DNA of 64,000 bases. It comes from an uncultured Pelagibacteraceae bacterium (GTDB taxonomy: Bacteria > Pseudomonadota > Alphaproteobacteria > Pelagibacterales > AG-422-B15). Position 1 is the first letter of the stretch, and each line of letters begins with the position of its first letter. Where the stretch lies: positions 426,001-490,000 of the forward strand of contig CACMIV010000001.1 of NCBI GenBank assembly GCA_902613805.1, in the 5' to 3' direction. A program made the translations under genes and the position numbers. The notes beneath the pieces were generated by a model. It had not been told where the DNA came from. It worked only from the letters and a program-made list of their open reading frames with translations, and searched no databases. This document shows positions 55,532 to 62,954 of the stretch, one piece after another.

Positions 55532-55559
55532 AAAAAGGGGCTTAAATAGCCCCTTTTTT
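55532..55559 (+). terminator. Intrinsic terminator after rubrerythrin
   Basis: The stem GGGGCT (55537-55542) pairs with AGCCCC (55548-55553) around a TAAAT loop. It is extended by A-run/T-run pairing, and six Ts follow. It ends 5 bases before the ATG of the Fe-S protein gene. Rubrerythrin mRNA would be stabilised and mostly terminated here, leaving partial read-through for the two genes below. Confidence 0.85.
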
Positions 55560-55564
55560 CTATC

Positions 55565-56905
55565 ATGGATATAAAAAAAGAAGGCAGTTTAGCTGCTCCT
55601 ACACGTGATATTGTAGATTGGAACTCAGATGAATATCTAAATGAAAAAGCTTTAGATGCTGAGATGCGTCGACAGTTTGAAGTTTGTCATAGTTGCCGAC
55701 GGTGCTTTAATCTCTGCGATAGTTTTCCAACATTATTTGATTTTATTGACGACTCGCCAAATGAGTCAGTTGATGATTTAACAAAAAAACATTTCGAGGA
55801 TGTTACAGATAAATGCACATTATGTGATATGTGTTTTATGACTAAATGTCCTTACGTACCACCCCATGAATTTAATATCGATTTTCCTCATCTGATGCTT
55901 AGATATAGAACTTATCAAGAAAATCAAAAAAAATTATCTAAAGTTCCAAAAGAACTTGCAAAGGTAGATCGAAATGCGAGTCTCGCAAGACTGTCGCCCA
56001 GTATAGCTAATTGGTCATCTGATAAAAAAAATAAATTAACAAGAAGTTCGTTGGAACTTATGACAGGTATAGATAAAGACGCTGAATTACCTAAGTTCGA
56101 AAAAAAGTCATTTCATGATAACTTCAAAAATATTTCTAATAAGCTAAATAAAAATGCTCCAGCTTACGGAAGAAAGGTCGCAATTTATTCAACATGTTAT
56201 GTTAACCATAATAATTCAAAAGTAGGAGTAGCAGCTAATAATGTTTTAAATTTTAATGGTGTGGAAACAATATCAACGTACCCAGGTTGTTGCGGAATGC
56301 CACATTTAGAGCAAGCGCAGCATGAAAAAGTAAAAATTCAATCGGAAAATATCTCAGAAGAATTATGTAAACTTATTGATCAAGGTTATGACATAGTAAC
56401 TCTCACAGCCAGTTGTGGTTTAATGTTAAAATTTGAATGGCCATTAATTAACCCAGAAAATAAAAATGTTAAACGGCTATCAAAGCATGTTTTTGATATT
56501 GATGAATATATTGTTGATATAGCTAAAAAAGAAGGACTTGTTGATGGTTTACAATCTTTTGATGATGGAATTACTGTTCACAACGCCTGCCATGCTCGGG
56601 CACAAAATATGGGCAATAAAGCGCTAGAAATGTTAAAAAAAATTCCCGAAACCAAAGTAGATGTCGTTGAAAAGTGCGCTGGACATGGAGGAACTTTTGG
56701 GGTTATGAAAAAAACAAGAAAGTCGGCAATTAAATACGGCAGGGCGACTGCCCGTCAAATCCGAAACAAAAAAAACAAGTATATGGTCTCGGACTGCCCT
56801 CTTGCTTGTAAGCATTTAAATGAATTTTTAAATGAAGATAAAGATACAAAATATATATCAATGCATCCAATAGAAGTTATAGCAAAATCCTATAATTTAA
56901 CTTGA
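55565..56905 (+). CDS. Heterodisulfide reductase/GlpC-like Fe-S oxidoreductase subunit
   Basis: This is a 446-residue Fe-S protein. Two [4Fe-4S] ferredoxin motifs sit at Cys41/44/47/51 (CHSCRRCFNLC) and Cys84/87/90/95 (CTLCDMCFMTKC). Two Cys-rich (CCG) domains follow. The first is canonical (STCYV, PGCCGMP, ASCGLM). The second is altered (NACH, CAGHGG, DCPLAC). The overall plan resembles GlpC and HdrD subunits, but no flavoprotein partner is encoded nearby. Its neighbours are a rubredoxin-less rubrerythrin and DUF3501. A role as its electron donor is an inference. Confidence 0.85.
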   Translation: MDIKKEGSLAAPTRDIVDWNSDEYLNEKALDAEMRRQFEVCHSCRRCFNLCDSFPTLFDFIDDSPNESVDDLTKKHFEDVTDKCTLCDMCFMTKCPYVPPHEFNIDFPHLMLRYRTYQENQKKLSKVPKELAKVDRNASLARLSPSIANWSSDKKNKLTRSSLELMTGIDKDAELPKFEKKSFHDNFKNISNKLNKNAPAYGRKVAIYSTCYVNHNNSKVGVAANNVLNFNGVETISTYPGCCGMPHLEQAQHEKVKIQSENISEELCKLIDQGYDIVTLTASCGLMLKFEWPLINPENKNVKRLSKHVFDIDEYIVDIAKKEGLVDGLQSFDDGITVHNACHARAQNMGNKALEMLKKIPETKVDVVEKCAGHGGTFGVMKKTRKSAIKYGRATARQIRNKKNKYMVSDCPLACKHLNEFLNEDKDTKYISMHPIEVIAKSYNLT

Positions 56906-56936
56906 TATTTAATAATTTTATTATTAAGTAAGCTTT

Positions 56937-57530
56937 ATGCCAATCGAACAAAAAAAAATCGACTCGTCAGATTTATTAGACTTAACTACTTATTCAAAAG
57001 AGCGTAAGGCAATTCGAAAAGAAGTTGTTGCAATGAAAAAAAATAGACGAGTAGAGTTAGGACCACATTCTACTTTCTACTTTGAAAATTTTTTTACTAT
57101 GAAGGCTCAGATACAGGAAATGCTTTATATTGAAAAAGGTGGCGATGAACAATTAAGAGATGAGTTAGAGGCGTATAATCCCCTAATACCAAATGGTTCA
57201 GAATTAGTTGCTACATTCATGTTTGAAATAGATAATCCATTAACTAGAAAAAAAGTTTTGTCCTCTTTAGGTAATGTAGAAAATAAGACATATATAAAGG
57301 TAAATGGAAATAAAATTTTTGCTGTACCTGAGAATGACGTAGATCGTACAGACAATTCAGGAAAAACATCATCAGTTCATTTTCTACACTTTAAGTTTGA
57401 GGATCATCATGTTAAAGATTTTAAAGATATGGATTGCACTGTTGAGATTGGAACCGACCACGAACACTATCCACATATTTCTGTGCTTACTAATGAGGTA
57501 AAAGCTGCACTAATAAAAGATTTTGATTAA
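56937..57530 (+). CDS. DUF3501 family protein
   Basis: This 197-residue protein of unknown function is recognised as DUF3501 by the start DLLDLTTYSKERKAIRKEVVAMKKNRRVELGPHSTFYFENFFTM-like region. YNPLIPNGSELVATFMFEI and a C-terminal FLHFKFEDHHVKDF also fit. There is no signal peptide, membrane helix or Cys motif. It follows the Fe-S protein by 31 bases and is typically found with it and rubrerythrin in Alphaproteobacteria. It probably works in the same peroxide/iron response. The stop shares TTAA with dut. Confidence 0.85.
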   Translation: MPIEQKKIDSSDLLDLTTYSKERKAIRKEVVAMKKNRRVELGPHSTFYFENFFTMKAQIQEMLYIEKGGDEQLRDELEAYNPLIPNGSELVATFMFEIDNPLTRKKVLSSLGNVENKTYIKVNGNKIFAVPENDVDRTDNSGKTSSVHFLHFKFEDHHVKDFKDMDCTVEIGTDHEHYPHISVLTNEVKAALIKDFD

Positions 57531-57988
57531 TCTTTTCCGGTAGATCCAAATCCTCCATCTCCTCTTTTTGTTTGATCAAGATTTTGAACTTCTTTGAACT
57601 TTACTTGTATAGCATTTGTGAAGACCATTTGTGCAATTCTATCTTTTGGATGAATGGTAAATTCATCTTTGCTTAAATTTATTAATATTACTTTAATTTC
57701 ACCTCTATAATCACTGTCTATTGTCCCAGGGGTGTTTAATATTGTAATACCATGTTTAAATGCTAAACCGGATCTTGGCCGAATCTGAGCCTCCAAACCT
57801 TTTGGCATTGCAATTGATATTCCACATGGAATAATTTCTCTTTCCCACGCTCGAATTTTAATTGAATTTTCAATGGATGCACTTAAGTCAACTCCAGCAG
57901 CCTCATCAGTCTGATAAGAAGGAATATCAAAATCCTTAAGTTTTGAAGTTTTTTTTATATGTACTTCTGAGAAAGGTAGATTAGCCAA
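57527..57988 (-). CDS. dut: dUTP pyrophosphatase
   Basis: Dut hydrolyses dUTP to dUMP, preventing uracil in DNA. The trimeric-type motifs are in order: AAGVDLSA, RPRSGLAFKHGI, TIDSDYRGEI, RIAQMVF and the C-terminal RGDGGFGSTGK that closes over the active site. The length is 153. It follows coaBC by 10 bases, a standard pairing. Confidence 0.97.
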   Translation of the reverse strand: MANLPFSEVHIKKTSKLKDFDIPSYQTDEAAGVDLSASIENSIKIRAWEREIIPCGISIAMPKGLEAQIRPRSGLAFKHGITILNTPGTIDSDYRGEIKVILINLSKDEFTIHPKDRIAQMVFTNAIQVKFKEVQNLDQTKRGDGGFGSTGKD

Positions 57989-57998
57989 ATCAGTAACA

Positions 57999-59195
57999 TC
58001 AATTATTTAAGTGAAGAGAAATTTTTTGACACAGTTTCTTGGCTACTTCTTTTTTTGTCATCAATTCCCAGTTTTCAGAATATAGTTTTGACTTAAAGTA
58101 TATTTTATTTGTATCTTGATTGAATATGCTATTTTCTGAAACATTGTTGCCTAGAACCCAATCACAGCCTTTTTTATTTAGTTTTTCATCCGAGTTTCTT
58201 TCAAGATTACTAGTCTCAGCTGCGAAACCTACTACCAGTTTTGGCCTTAGATGGTTTCTTTTACTTAGTCTTTCCAAAATATCTGGGTTTTCTTCTAAAA
58301 TCATATTTTGACGTGATCCATCTTTCTTTATCTTTGCAATCTCTTTATTAGCAATCTTATAATCTGCTACAGCAGCGGCACATACCGCTATATCTGCTGG
58401 CAGTGAACTTTCGCATGCTTCTAACATTTGATCAGCTGAGTCCACGTTTATGACTCGTTCTACAGCAGGCCTGGTTAAACTCGTTGGGCCAGAAACTAAA
58501 GTTGTTTTTGCACCTAAGCTTTGTAATCTTTCTGCTATTGCATAGCCCTGTTTTCCAGAGGACTCATTAGAGATAAATCTTACAGGGTCTATCATTTCTT
58601 TAGTTGGACCAGCAGTAACTAAAGCAGTTCGATTCACAAGAGGTTTATAATCAAGTGCATCAAAATATTTTTTAATAAATTTTACTACTTCATTCGGTTC
58701 AACCATGCGACCTTCGCCGTATTCACCGCAAGCCATTTCACCGTTATCCGGTCCGATAAACTCGATACCATCATTTTTCAATGTCTCAACATTTCTTTGT
58801 GTAGAATTATTCAACCACATTCTTACATTCATTGCTGGCGCAACCAGTATTGGCTTGTTTGTAGCCATGAGAACGGTAGATGCAAGATCGTCAGCTACCC
58901 CGTAAGCCATTTTTGAAATCATATTTGCAGTTGCTGGAGCGACTAAAATAATATCTGACAATCTAGAAAGTTGAATGTGACCCATTTCATGTTCATCTGT
59001 TAAATTAAACAAATCAGTATAAACTTTATTTCCTGAGAGACTCTCAATAGATAAAGGTGTTACAAATTCAGATCCAGATTTTGTTAAAATACATGTTACA
59101 TCTACGTTATTTTTCTTTAATTCACGTATTGTATCTAGAGACTTATATGCAGCAATGCCTCCAGTAATAATCAATAGAACTTTTTTATTTTGCAT
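57999..59195 (-). CDS. coaBC: Bifunctional phosphopantothenoylcysteine decarboxylase/synthetase
   Basis: This is a fusion enzyme of coenzyme A synthesis. The N-terminal CoaC flavodomain (about 1-180) carries the ITGGIAAYKSL start, PATANMISKMAYGVADDL, the PAMN motif and GEMACGEYGEGRM. The C-terminal CoaB domain (about 190-398) has VTAGPTKEMIDPVRFISNESSGKQGYA and KIKKDGSRQNMILEENPDI. The frame opens with GTG at 59204, but the ATG at 59195 gives the usual short N-terminus. Confidence 0.96.
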   Translation of the reverse strand: MQNKKVLLIITGGIAAYKSLDTIRELKKNNVDVTCILTKSGSEFVTPLSIESLSGNKVYTDLFNLTDEHEMGHIQLSRLSDIILVAPATANMISKMAYGVADDLASTVLMATNKPILVAPAMNVRMWLNNSTQRNVETLKNDGIEFIGPDNGEMACGEYGEGRMVEPNEVVKFIKKYFDALDYKPLVNRTALVTAGPTKEMIDPVRFISNESSGKQGYAIAERLQSLGAKTTLVSGPTSLTRPAVERVINVDSADQMLEACESSLPADIAVCAAAVADYKIANKEIAKIKKDGSRQNMILEENPDILERLSKRNHLRPKLVVGFAAETSNLERNSDEKLNKKGCDWVLGNNVSENSIFNQDTNKIYFKSKLYSENWELMTKKEVAKKLCQKISLHLNN

Positions 59196-59250
59196 TTTGT
59201 ACACGTATACTCTTTTGTCTTAAATGACTAGTAATAAAAGAAAAATTTTT

Positions 59251-60786
59251 CTAAATGAATACAAAAGTAAGCATTATTCCAACTACAAGAGCTACACCGC
59301 CTATTACATATGAACTGCAATCTCTATTTTTTGGAGTTTTATCCTCTTCATTCTTTACTATCAAATCAAAGGCTTGATCAGCTCTTGAGATAAAGTCGGG
59401 AATGTCAGGAACTTTTCTTGCTATACTTTGTAATGCTTGTTGCGTTTGTTGAAGTCTATTTTTTATTCCTAATTCATCTTTTAGCCATGTTTCAATTTCA
59501 GGTTTCGATACTTCCCAAAAATTAATATCTGGATCCAACTTTCTGGCAACGCCCTCAACCGTTATCATTGTTTTCTGTAAAAGCAAAAGCTGTGGTTGTA
59601 AAAACATATTAAATTGCTTTGTTATATCAAATAACTGGAGTAGCACATTCCCCATTGAAATATTTTTAGCTTTTTGATTTATGATTGGCTCCCCGATCGA
59701 TCTCAAAGCTTGTGAAAAATCCTCTATAGATTGATTTTTGTCAATCAAGCCTGCTTCTTGATGAATTTTTGCAATATGTAAATAATCTTGTTTTATAAAT
59801 CCATAAATAATTTCTGCTAAATAAGATCTATTTTTTTTATCCAATCTACCCATAATACCAAAATCAACCGCTAAAAGTTTACCTTTTGGATTAAGGAACA
59901 AATTACCTTGATGAAGGTCGGCATGAAAATATCCATCTCTTATTGATTGTCTTAAAAAATTTATAATCAGATTTTCAGCTGCCTGTTTTTTATTTACTTT
60001 TTTTTCGTTCAACTCATCAATTTTATCTGCTGGAACACCAATAATTTTTTCCATCGTGAGTACTTTTTGAGTAACTTTATCCCAATAAACATTTGGTACA
60101 TAAAAACTCTCATCCATATTCGTATTCTCAGATAACTCTGAAGCAGCCGCAGCCTCATATCTTAAATCCAGCTCAAACTTTATGACTTCCTTTGCTTTTT
60201 TTATTATAGAATTAGGCCTCAACCTTTGAAATTCAGTGAAATTTTCCATGAACGTGGTAAGCCACTCAAGCCTTTCCATTTCCTGATTGATTATTTTTTC
60301 TATTTCTGGCCTTAGAACTTTAACTGCCACATCAATTTCTGTATTAGATGATTTTATTTTAGCAAAATGCACTTGAGCAATTGAAGCTGCGGCAATTGGT
60401 TCGCTAAATTGTGAAAAAACATTATCAATATTTGTTCCAAACTCATCTTCAATAATTTCAATAGCTGTTTTTCTTGAAAAGGGTGGCAAATTATCTCTTA
60501 ATAATGACAGGTCCTCTGCAATTGTGTTACCTACAATATCAGGCCTTGTAGATATTAACTGTCCTAGTTTAATAAATGAAGGACCAAGTTCGTTCAATGC
60601 TTGCGCAATTCTTAACCCGTCAGATTTATTCTTATGGTCTCTATCATAAGACACGCCTATACAAATTAAATTAGTAAAAAAAATAAATAAAAATTTAAAT
60701 CGTATATTTTTATTTATTAAGATTAATACATTGTACTTTTTTAGTACTCTAATCAGTTTGATCAAAAAAAGTAAATTACTAAGCAT
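59251..60786 (-). CDS. ubiB: UbiB-family atypical kinase for ubiquinone biosynthesis
   Basis: UbiB is an ADCK/COQ8-like membrane-associated protein required for ubiquinone synthesis. The 511 residues include the signature KxGQ motif (GPSFIKLGQLISTRPD), the Ala-rich nucleotide loop PIAAASIAQVHFAKI, the catalytic-loop-like FHADLHQGNLF and DFGIMGR. A hydrophobic C-terminal helix (VIGGVALVVGIMLTFVFI) anchors it. The N-terminal 45 residues are unusually hydrophobic and basic. It overlaps ubiE by 8 bases. Confidence 0.95.
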   Translation of the reverse strand: MLSNLLFLIKLIRVLKKYNVLILINKNIRFKFLFIFFTNLICIGVSYDRDHKNKSDGLRIAQALNELGPSFIKLGQLISTRPDIVGNTIAEDLSLLRDNLPPFSRKTAIEIIEDEFGTNIDNVFSQFSEPIAAASIAQVHFAKIKSSNTEIDVAVKVLRPEIEKIINQEMERLEWLTTFMENFTEFQRLRPNSIIKKAKEVIKFELDLRYEAAAASELSENTNMDESFYVPNVYWDKVTQKVLTMEKIIGVPADKIDELNEKKVNKKQAAENLIINFLRQSIRDGYFHADLHQGNLFLNPKGKLLAVDFGIMGRLDKKNRSYLAEIIYGFIKQDYLHIAKIHQEAGLIDKNQSIEDFSQALRSIGEPIINQKAKNISMGNVLLQLFDITKQFNMFLQPQLLLLQKTMITVEGVARKLDPDINFWEVSKPEIETWLKDELGIKNRLQQTQQALQSIARKVPDIPDFISRADQAFDLIVKNEEDKTPKNRDCSSYVIGGVALVVGIMLTFVFI

Positions 60787-61465
60787 TTATAATTTTTGTG
60801 GCATTGTGTATGGCTACTATTCCGTTAAAAATATTACGATAGTTTACATCTTTAAATTTAGTGCCCTCAATTATTTTTTTAAAATTTTCTTGTGATGGGA
60901 AATTACTAATTGTTTTTGTTAAGTACTTATAAGGCTTTTCATCTCCAACAATAATTTTACCCATTACTGGTATAATTGAAGAATAAAAATTATACACACT
61001 TGAAATTGTTTCATTCTCAGCTTTGGAAAATTCTAAGCAATAAAATTTTCCCCCAGGTTTTAACACTCTATATGCTTCACCCAATGATTTTTCAATATTA
61101 GAAAAATTCCTAACACCAAAGGATACGAGGTATGCATCAAATGTATTTTCTTTAAAAGGGAGATCTTCTGCTGGTGCAACAATCCATTCAATTTTATCTT
61201 TATAGGTGTGATTTTTTTTTCCTTCTTTTACCATAAATTCATTTGGATCACATACAGTAGCCTTTCCTTTGCCTTCAACTCTTTTTAAAAATCGTCGCGC
61301 AACATCACCAGTTCCTCCGGCTACATCAATTATATGCATTTCCTTTTCTGGAGAAAGCCAATCGATTAGTAATTCTTTCCAATACCTATGTGCACCAAGT
61401 GACATAATATCATTCATGATATCGTATTTACTCGCAACTTTATCAAAAACTTCTTTTGTTTCCAT
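60779..61465 (-). CDS. ubiE: Ubiquinone/menaquinone methyltransferase UbiE
   Basis: UbiE is the SAM-dependent C-methyltransferase of ubiquinone synthesis. The 228 residues contain YDIMNDIMSLGAHRYWK, the SAM-binding IDVAGGTGDVARRFL, and SFGVRNFSNIEKSLGEAYRVLKPGG. It is the first gene of ubiE-ubiB-coaBC-dut, divergent from mutM across 53 bases. Because the window lacks menaquinone genes, a ubiquinone role is most likely. Confidence 0.96.
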   Translation of the reverse strand: METKEVFDKVASKYDIMNDIMSLGAHRYWKELLIDWLSPEKEMHIIDVAGGTGDVARRFLKRVEGKGKATVCDPNEFMVKEGKKNHTYKDKIEWIVAPAEDLPFKENTFDAYLVSFGVRNFSNIEKSLGEAYRVLKPGGKFYCLEFSKAENETISSVYNFYSSIIPVMGKIIVGDEKPYKYLTKTISNFPSQENFKKIIEGTKFKDVNYRNIFNGIVAIHNATKIINA

Positions 61466-61518
61466 AATACGCTTATTTATTTAATATCTTATAAACTAAA
61501 AAAATATAAATGTAATAT

Positions 61519-62346
61519 ATGCCAGAGCTACCAGAAGTCCAAACAGTTGTAAATGGTATAAAAAGCAAAATTAATAAGCATAAAATTTTACGATTCAAGA
61601 AATATATAAGTAAATTAAGATATCCTATCCAAAAAAATTTATCTTCAAAAGTTGAAGGCTCTAAAGTTACAACTGTTTTTCGAAAAGCAAAATACATAAT
61701 TATAAATCTATCAAATAACAAATCCTTAGTAATACACTTAGGCATGTCAGGAAGGATTATTATTGTAAAAGATAATAAAAAAAAATTTAAACACACACAT
61801 TTCTCTATCTTTTTTAACAAGAACTTAGTTTTACAATTTATTGACCCAAGAAGATTTGGGTATATTTGCATTACAAAAACGGTTTCATTAGAAAGACATA
61901 GGTTCTTTGTGAATCTTGGAGTTGAACCTCTTATTGAAAAATTTAATGATCGATACCTTTTAAACGTAACGAAAAATAAAAAATCACCAATTAAAAATAT
62001 AATAATGAATCAAAAATATATTGTGGGTGTTGGAAATATCTATGCTTCAGAAGCTTTATTTTTGTCTGGTATCAATCCAAAAAACATGGGCTGTAGTCTC
62101 ACAAGGCAGGATTGTATAAAATTAGTTAAAGCAATCAAAAATGTTTTAAAAAAATCTATAAAATTAGGTGGTTCAAGCATTAGTGATCATACCATGATCT
62201 CGGGAAAGATGGGATATTTTCAAAATAAATTGCAAGTTTATGGAAGAGAGGGTTTAAAATGTAGAAAAAGAACTTGTCAGTCGCCTATAATACGAATAGT
62301 AATAGCCCGACGTTCAACTTTTTACTGCACTGAATGTCAAAAATAA
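61519..62346 (+). CDS. mutM: Formamidopyrimidine-DNA glycosylase
   Basis: MutM removes 8-oxoguanine and related lesions. The catalytic N-terminus is MPELPEV, with Pro2 and Glu3. An H2TH region is seen in YIVGVGNIYASEALFLSGI, and the C-terminal zinc finger uses Cys248, Cys253, Cys270 and Cys273. Its first pair is C-x4-C, a form common in alphaproteobacterial MutM. The 275 residues are Lys/Ile-rich. rpsT follows after 15 bases. Confidence 0.96.
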   Translation: MPELPEVQTVVNGIKSKINKHKILRFKKYISKLRYPIQKNLSSKVEGSKVTTVFRKAKYIIINLSNNKSLVIHLGMSGRIIIVKDNKKKFKHTHFSIFFNKNLVLQFIDPRRFGYICITKTVSLERHRFFVNLGVEPLIEKFNDRYLLNVTKNKKSPIKNIIMNQKYIVGVGNIYASEALFLSGINPKNMGCSLTRQDCIKLVKAIKNVLKKSIKLGGSSISDHTMISGKMGYFQNKLQVYGREGLKCRKRTCQSPIIRIVIARRSTFYCTECQK

Positions 62347-62361
62347 AAATTATATAAAAAC

Positions 62362-62625
62362 ATGGCAAATACAAAATCAGCAAAAGGTAAAATAAGAGAA
62401 ATTTCCAAAAAAACAGATGTTAATAAATCCGTAAGAAATAGATATCGTACCTACATTAAAAGAGTTGAACTAAATATTGTTAAAGGTGATAAAGCCATGG
62501 CTCAGAAGGCTTTAAAATCAGCAGAGTCTGAAATAATGTCAGCTGTCTCAAAAAAAATTCTTCATAAAAATACTGCCTCGAGAAAAATTTCTCGTTTAGT
62601 TGGTCAAATTAAGTCTATCAAATAG
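62362..62625 (+). CDS. rpsT: 30S ribosomal protein S20
   Basis: S20 is an 87-residue basic helical protein that binds 16S rRNA. The pattern MANTKSAKGKIREISKK, RNRYRTYIKRVE and the C-terminal KKILHKNTASRKISRLVGQIKSI are typical. It lies between mutM and dnaA, the canonical alphaproteobacterial order. No clear intrinsic terminator follows it. Confidence 0.97.
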   Translation: MANTKSAKGKIREISKKTDVNKSVRNRYRTYIKRVELNIVKGDKAMAQKALKSAESEIMSAVSKKILHKNTASRKISRLVGQIKSIK

Positions 62626-62954
62626 ATTCATTAAACTTTTTCATTAGCTTATAGTAAGCAGTGAAGGTTAAACGCAAGCATAACGAAGTAATTTAATTCT
62701 AAATTTTATAAGTATCTTATTTAATTTTATTATTGCGATTCATTTTTAGAGAAGTTACTTTATTTCTAATTAAAAAATATCTTTTTTAATTATTCAAAAA
62801 AATAATTTTTTAAGACTAAATTATTTAATAATTCAGTCATGGGCTTTTTTTGATCCAATTTTGATTTCATAAAAAAAGTTTAAAAAGACTTATGTTTTTT
62901 TTATAAATTAGATAAGATTTTTGATGAACCTTTGTGGGAGTAGATAATAACGAA
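62626..62954. other. 329-base non-coding region between rpsT and dnaA
   Basis: This is the longest gene-free stretch in the window, and very AT-rich. It holds an imperfect 25-base palindrome (62814-62838), a nearby AT-only hairpin (about 62788-62808) and several long A or T runs. I find no exact DnaA box (TTATNCACA or its complement) and no open frame of note. It may carry the dnaA promoter and leader. Evidence for a replication origin here is lacking. Confidence 0.6.
62814..62838. repeat. Imperfect palindrome upstream of dnaA
   Basis: The 25-base sequence starts GACTAAATTATT and ends with ATAATTCAGTC. Each 12-base arm pairs with the other with a single mismatch around a central T. It lies about 117 bases before the dnaA ATG and is followed, after ATGGGC, by a seven-T run. 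It could be an operator or a weak terminator for rpsT. Confidence 0.5.

Noticed and set aside
62626..62954. Replication origin
   Set aside because: I found no exact DnaA box. Position beside dnaA alone is weak evidence in Alphaproteobacteria, where oriC is often elsewhere.
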